From Desulfobacterales bacterium (GTDB lineage Bacteria > Desulfobacterota > Desulfobacteria > Desulfobacterales > UBA11574), in the NCBI GenBank assembly GCA_012974475.1, contig JAAXQD010000119.1:1-34410 (forward strand): 34,410 nt of DNA, given 5' to 3'. Shown here one piece after another: positions 30,196-34,410 of the stretch. The notes beneath the pieces were generated by a model that was given only the letters and a program-made list of their open reading frames with translations, ran no database searches and was not told where the DNA came from. The position numbers and the translations under genes were made by a program. How positions within the stretch are numbered: the stretch's first letter is position 1; each line of letters begins with the position of its first letter.

Positions 30196-30765
30196 ATGAT
30201 TAAAAAAAATCGTATGTCCTATCCGTGTTCTTCGCTTATTACCGGCGTTGTCATATGCACGGTTCTGGTGATGATGCCCTTTAAGTCCTGGGGATTGGAT
30301 CAATTCGGGCAAAAACCAAGATTCGTTGAAGCACAACATTCAGACAAGTCTGTTGTCCATCTGTATTTTTCCGACAAAAACAATTCGTTTCTCATTGCAG
30401 AAGCGTGGAATCTGGGTCATTCTGACAATCCGGCTGAATTTGGCAAAGTCATCGTCGAAGCTCTGGCAAACGGTCCCCGCACAGGACTTATCCGGACGCT
30501 TCCTGAAGGTACGACCCTCAATGCATTCTATGTTACCCGGGATGGAACCGCGTATGTCGATCTGTCGGATAAAATAAGGCAGGCTCACCCCGGCGGAATT
30601 AAATCGGAACTTTTTATTATTTATTCAATCGTAAATTCATTGATATTGAATATCCCTGAAATCGACGCGGTGAAGATCCTTATCGGCGGACATGACGCCA
30701 TGACGCTGGCCGGCCATATCGATCTTCGCTTTCCCTTTAAAGCCAACATGCTTCTGATACGATGA
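30196..30765 (+). CDS. Exported GerMN-domain protein
   Basis: The 189-aa product has a signal peptide (LITGVVICTVLVMMPF, cut near KSWG at about residue 34) and a GerMN domain: VVHLYFSDKNNSFLIAE, FGKVIVEALANGPRTGLIRT, LPEGTTLNAFYVTRDGTAYV and LFIIYSIVNSLILNIPEI. GerMN occurs in spore-germination GerM and in various envelope proteins of non-sporulating bacteria; its job here is unknown. A second start, ATG 30214, is possible. It overlaps fusA by 4 bp (ATGA), so expression is coupled to an EF-G paralogue. Confidence 0.82.
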   Translation: MIKKNRMSYPCSSLITGVVICTVLVMMPFKSWGLDQFGQKPRFVEAQHSDKSVVHLYFSDKNNSFLIAEAWNLGHSDNPAEFGKVIVEALANGPRTGLIRTLPEGTTLNAFYVTRDGTAYVDLSDKIRQAHPGGIKSELFIIYSIVNSLILNIPEIDAVKILIGGHDAMTLAGHIDLRFPFKANMLLIR

Positions 30766-32795
30766 AAAAAAAGATCCACATAAAAAATATAAGGAATATC
30801 GGCATTATCGCCCATATTGACGCCGGCAAGACCACCGTAACAGAGCGTATACTTTACTATACGGGCCGCTCCCACAAAATCGGCGAAGTTCATGACGGTG
30901 AAGCGGTTATGGACTGGATGCCCGATGAACAGGAACGGGGCATTACGATTACCTCTGCCGTTACAACCTGTCACTGGAAGGGGTGCACGATCCAGATCAT
31001 CGATACACCGGGGCATGTCGATTTTACCATCGAAGTTGAACGTTCGCTGAGAGTCCTCGACGGTGCCATCGGCGTCTTCTGCGCGGTTGGCGGTGTAGAA
31101 CCCCAGTCGGAAACCGTATGGCGACAGGCGGACAAATATCGGGTTCCAAAGATTGCCTTGGTCAATAAGCTCGACCGGGTGGGTGCCGATTTCTTGGGCA
31201 CAATCGAAATGATGAAAGAGAGACTGCGTGCGAATCCGCTTATTTTACAACTTCCGGTTGGCGCCGAAGATGATTTTACAGGCGTCATCGATCTCATCAA
31301 TATGAAACAGATTATCTGGGAAGCCGAGACCCTGGGTGCTACGTATAGTTCGGAGGAGATCCCTCCGAGCCTGCTCGATTCCGCAACGGAATATCATGAA
31401 AAACTTATTGAAACCGTCGCTGAAGTCGATGATGATATCATGGAAGATTATTTATCAGAAACACCGATTGCCCCGGAAAATCTGATTGCTGCCATACGAA
31501 GGGCAACCATAGACTTGAAGCTGGTTCCGGTTTTTTGCGGCAGTGCGCTGAGAAACAAAGGGATACAACCGCTCCTTGACGCCATTGTGATGTTTCTTCC
31601 GAGTCCTGTAGACATCCCCCCCATCAAAGGTGTACACCCTGAAACCGGAGATTCGATGGTATGCAACGCCAAAGACACGGAACCCCTTGCGGCGCTCATA
31701 TTCAAAGTCGCCATGTCAGAAGGCCGCAAACTGTCCTATGTAAGAATTTACAGCGGGACAATGCGCGTCAAAGCCGATACTTATAACCCTTCTCGGAAAA
31801 TAAATGAAAAACTTTCCCGAATATTGGAAATGCACGCCAACAAAAGGGAGCGGATCGATGCTGCCGGTGCCGGAAGTATTGTCGGGGTTGTTGGATTGAA
31901 GGAATCGACTACCGGCGAAACACTCTGCTCTATGGATCATCCTGTTTTGCTGGAAAAAATGGAGTTCTACGAGCCGGTCATTTCTGTGGCTGTGGAGCCA
32001 AAGACCCAAGCTGATCAAGAAAAATTCGATCACGTCCTTGAAAAATTTATGGCTGAAGACCCGACCCTCAAGCTTAAAAAGGATGACGATACCGGACAGA
32101 CAATTTTGTCCGGTATGGGAGAGCTTCATCTTGAAGTTATCATCAGCCGCATGCAGCGTGAATTTAAAACCAATGTAAACGTGGGAAAACCTCAGGTTGT
32201 CTACAGGGAAACCATTGCAAAAAAGGGGCGGGCATCTGCTGTATTCGACAAGGAGGTTGCGGGGCAGCGACACTTTGCCGAAGTAACCTTGAAACTGATA
32301 CCACTGGACCGAGGTGTTGAAAAAAGATTCAGATCTGAAGTGGACAATGAAACCATACCGGATGTCTTTATTCCCGCTATCAAAGAAGGGGTGATGGAAT
32401 CTTTGGAAAGCGGTTCGCTGATGGGCTACCCGGTTGTGGATGTAGAAGTGGTTCTCATGGGCGGGGTGTATAAAGAATCCCTGAGCACGGAATTGGCGTT
32501 TAAAGTCAGTGCATCCATGGCGTGCAAAACAGCGATTGAAACCTGTAAGCCATTTCTCCTTGATCCGATTATGAATGTGGAAATTTTTATTTCAGAAGCT
32601 GTCATGGGCGATGTTATCGGGGACCTTAATTCCCGCGGTGGAAAAATTGAATCCATTGAACACAAAATGGGGGCAAATGTTATCAAAGCCATCGTTCCGC
32701 TTTCACGCATGTTCGGGTACTCAACCTCATTACGATCGGCAACTCAGGGCAGAGGGACATTTACAATGCAGTTCTCTCATTTTGACCGGTCTTGA
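30762..32795 (+). CDS. Elongation factor G, paralogue type (EF-G2)
   Basis: The 677-aa product is a complete EF-G: GTPase domain with P-loop AHIDAGKTT, DEQERGITITSA switch I, DTPGHVDF and NKLD; domain II; and the C-terminal domains III-V (SGMGELHLEVIISRMQREF, GGVYKES, SRGGKIESIEHKMGANVIKA). It is shorter than main EF-G (about 690-700) and pairs with a GerMN gene rather than the rpsL-rpsG-tuf cluster, so it is likely a second copy used for ribosome recycling, translocation under stress, or another special condition. It overlaps the GerMN gene. Confidence 0.85.
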   Translation: MKKKIHIKNIRNIGIIAHIDAGKTTVTERILYYTGRSHKIGEVHDGEAVMDWMPDEQERGITITSAVTTCHWKGCTIQIIDTPGHVDFTIEVERSLRVLDGAIGVFCAVGGVEPQSETVWRQADKYRVPKIALVNKLDRVGADFLGTIEMMKERLRANPLILQLPVGAEDDFTGVIDLINMKQIIWEAETLGATYSSEEIPPSLLDSATEYHEKLIETVAEVDDDIMEDYLSETPIAPENLIAAIRRATIDLKLVPVFCGSALRNKGIQPLLDAIVMFLPSPVDIPPIKGVHPETGDSMVCNAKDTEPLAALIFKVAMSEGRKLSYVRIYSGTMRVKADTYNPSRKINEKLSRILEMHANKRERIDAAGAGSIVGVVGLKESTTGETLCSMDHPVLLEKMEFYEPVISVAVEPKTQADQEKFDHVLEKFMAEDPTLKLKKDDDTGQTILSGMGELHLEVIISRMQREFKTNVNVGKPQVVYRETIAKKGRASAVFDKEVAGQRHFAEVTLKLIPLDRGVEKRFRSEVDNETIPDVFIPAIKEGVMESLESGSLMGYPVVDVEVVLMGGVYKESLSTELAFKVSASMACKTAIETCKPFLLDPIMNVEIFISEAVMGDVIGDLNSRGGKIESIEHKMGANVIKAIVPLSRMFGYSTSLRSATQGRGTFTMQFSHFDRS

Positions 32796-32813
32796 CGGCA
32801 ACCGGTTTCAAAA
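32780..32813. terminator. Convergent-gene hairpin between fusA-like gene and protease
   Basis: TTTTGA-CCGGT (32780-32790) can pair with ACCGG-tt-TCAAAA (32801-32813), with a two-base bulge. It overlaps the end of the EF-G gene and lies five bases from the 3' end of the opposite-strand protease gene. It could act as a weak bidirectional terminator. Confidence 0.35.
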
Positions 32814-32817
32814 CCTC

Positions 32818-34236
32818 CTATTTTTCAGCTTTCGCTTTTTCTATCTGCTTTCCTTTGACGTCTTTCAACATGTTTTCAATAACGGCCCTTTTATTTGGAT
32901 CATCCATAAGCTCCAAGGCCTTTTTCAGATGAAAAGCGGCATTTTTCAAATCCCCTTTTTTTTCGTAATAAATCCCCAAATTATAATGGGCATCATCTAG
33001 TTTTCCAAGCTTCCCATAGGTTTCACCCAGGAAATAAAAGGCACGTGGATAGTTGTATTTTTTTGCGATCAGCGCTTCAAACGTGGCGGCTGCATCCGTA
33101 AGATGTCCCAGCTCTGCCTGGGTTCGTCCGAGATAAAAGAGAATTTCCGGATCATTGGAAATGATGCTGGCGGCGCCTTCGAGAATGCGGGATGCTTGCT
33201 CATACTGGCCGTCGTTGAAATAGATCAGGCCAAGATCTTTCAAGATATAAGGATCGAATGCTCTTTTGCCCAATGCTGCTTTAAGCTGCTCAACGGCACC
33301 TTTGGGGTCACCTTCCCTTTCCAGAACCAGGCCGTATCCGTAATGTGCCAACGGATTGGCAGGATTCTTTTTCACCGCCGATTTAAACTGTATGAGTGCG
33401 GTGCTTTTATCCCCGTAAACAGCAACAAGTCGTGTGTGAGCCCTTTCAAAATAATAAGGATCCATCGGCGCTGCCTTTTTTTTATGTTTCTCGAGCCAGG
33501 TGTCGATATAGGCCATCCGTTCTTCTGCACCGGGATGTGTCTGTAAATACGTTGGAATCTCGTTTGAATCGAACCACCGTTTGCTCCGGATTTTTTTGAG
33601 TACATCCATCAGTCCTTTGCCGTTATATCCCGCTTTTCTTTCTATGTGGAGGCCGATCTGGTCCGCCTGCCTTTCGTCTTCACGGCTGTATGCCAAAGTC
33701 ATGGATTGAGCGGCAGCCATAGATCCCATGGTGACGGCATTGGCTGCTGCTGCTGCTCCCCCGGCGGCGCCAAGGAGCACACCGGCCACCATCCCGGCAA
33801 GGGTGGCCATGTTTATTTTTCGTGCCCTTTCTATTTTTTGGGAAATATGACGGCACACCACATGCGCTATTTCATGGGACAGTATACCTGCAAGTTCTTC
33901 TTCACTATCCATGGCTTCAAAGAGTCCGCTGTTTATAAAAATATGGCCTCCCGGGATTGCAAATGCATTATAAACATCTTCTTTTATGACATAAAAATGA
34001 TAGTAAAACGGCTGGGGAGGAAGCACCGAGAGTATTTTGTTGCCGACTTCATTGACATAGTTGGCGATAAGAGGATCATCGATAATCTCGTAGTGAGCTA
34101 AAACGACTTTTATGAATTCCCGTGATAGCTCCTCTTCTTCTTGTAGGGTAATGCCAAAAGCGCTTTGAGGCGAAAGAGTGCTCCCCATGATAATGAGCGC
34201 AACCCATAGCAAAGTCATTTTTTCGAAAAATTTCAT
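32818..34236 (-). CDS. M48 metalloprotease with TPR repeats (BepA/YfgC-like)
   Basis: The 472-aa product has a signal peptide (MTLLWVALIIMGSTLS, cut near SAFG), an M48 zinc protease with HEIAH at residues 121-125 and the third ligand in YSREDERQADQIGL, a glycine/alanine-rich hydrophobic segment between them, and a C-terminal half of about six TPR repeats (for example NPLAHYGYGLVLEREGDPKG). This is the BepA/YfgC architecture: periplasmic quality control of outer-membrane proteins. ATG 34236 is chosen because GAGGA lies 5 nt before it; an upstream frame to 34266 has no site. It is convergent with the EF-G gene. Confidence 0.92.
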   Translation of the reverse strand: MKFFEKMTLLWVALIIMGSTLSPQSAFGITLQEEEELSREFIKVVLAHYEIIDDPLIANYVNEVGNKILSVLPPQPFYYHFYVIKEDVYNAFAIPGGHIFINSGLFEAMDSEEELAGILSHEIAHVVCRHISQKIERARKINMATLAGMVAGVLLGAAGGAAAAANAVTMGSMAAAQSMTLAYSREDERQADQIGLHIERKAGYNGKGLMDVLKKIRSKRWFDSNEIPTYLQTHPGAEERMAYIDTWLEKHKKKAAPMDPYYFERAHTRLVAVYGDKSTALIQFKSAVKKNPANPLAHYGYGLVLEREGDPKGAVEQLKAALGKRAFDPYILKDLGLIYFNDGQYEQASRILEGAASIISNDPEILFYLGRTQAELGHLTDAAATFEALIAKKYNYPRAFYFLGETYGKLGKLDDAHYNLGIYYEKKGDLKNAAFHLKKALELMDDPNKRAVIENMLKDVKGKQIEKAKAEK

Positions 34237-34410
34237 AGTTCCTCGACAGAAGAGACCGATCTCCATCGATTTTTTAATTCAACCAAAAACAAAACCGAAG
34301 GTACTATTTTTTATCCACTATTATTGAATATTCACTGGTTAATAGTCAATTCATATCTGCATATGCCTTTTCAAACATCATATTTTATGATAGAGTTTCG
34401 CGAACATGAC
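34237..34410. other. Upstream region of the M48 gene at the window edge
   Basis: This AT-rich stretch has small inverted repeats, such as ATCATA-TTT-TATGAT (34377-34391) and an ACTATT...AATAGT pair. No ORF is supported. The promoter of the protease on the minus strand should be here, but I cannot place it. Confidence 0.4.

Noticed and set aside
29991..30197. 68-aa minus-strand ORF
   Set aside because: The PARTDG-type sequence is the usual spurious translation opposite a tRNA T-arm; it also runs through the terminator.
1..34410. CRISPR arrays, insertion sequences, phage genes, rRNA
   Set aside because: No regularly spaced repeats, transposase or integrase motifs, or rRNA segments were seen on either strand.

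Overview
The window looks like chromosomal DNA of a Gram-negative, probably anaerobic bacterium of the Desulfobacterota (sulfate-reducer-like). This is inferred from gene content: a complete futalosine-type menaquinone operon, selenocysteine use, a class I lysyl-tRNA synthetase, an EF-G paralogue, many small redox and acyl-CoA proteins, and roughly even base composition. No rRNA, intact tRNA, CRISPR array, insertion sequence or prophage is visible.

Layout. 1-593: eroded DNA holding a chimeric remnant of a PAS/sigma-54-type regulator joined to the C-terminus of livF. 594-2757: PaaI-type thioesterase, Mth938-domain protein, flavodoxin-like protein and an RNase H-fold nuclease. 2781-10374: a promoter followed by ubiD-ubiA-ubiX-mqnE-mqnA-mqnC-mqnD-mqnB, almost all overlapping or tightly spaced, covering most steps from chorismate to prenylated demethylmenaquinone. 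10420-16793: SEC-C protein, MauE/DoxX membrane protein, exported rhodanese, a decayed ORF, selD, then small hydrolases (4HBT thioesterase, alpha/beta hydrolase, VOC, inositol-monophosphatase-like). 17217-24777: priA, an exported DUF1573 protein, HAD phosphatase, zinc-ribbon protein, CoA-binding protein and polA. 24827-34236: small conserved protein, queF with a FlgT/CsgG-like lipoprotein, a response-regulator adenylate cyclase, class I lysS, GerMN protein with an EF-G paralogue, and an M48-TPR protease.

The most interesting observation is a second reading of two in-frame UGA codons as selenocysteine. The selD frame runs upstream through UGA 12614-12616 to a GTG start and restores the active-site Cys-Gly-Sec motif. 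The DUF1573 gene (19876-20607) has an in-frame UGA at exactly the first cysteine of the family's Cys-Gly-Cys-Thr motif, giving Sec-Gly-Cys-Thr. In both, a hairpin begins 10-11 nt after the UGA, the spacing of bacterial SECIS elements; in the DUF1573 gene it is a perfect 7-bp stem. A naive annotation would call the second gene two fragments or a pseudogene. An exported DUF1573 selenoprotein is the best candidate here for something not previously described.

Other points: REP-like hairpins with compensatory stem changes (25204-25274), a strongly structured intergenic block (27750-27847), a tRNA 3'-end-like relic followed by a terminator (30021-30089), a divergent motif in MqnC, and an inositol-monophosphatase-like protein lacking one metal-binding glutamate. 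All assignments are by reading motifs; no database search was run.
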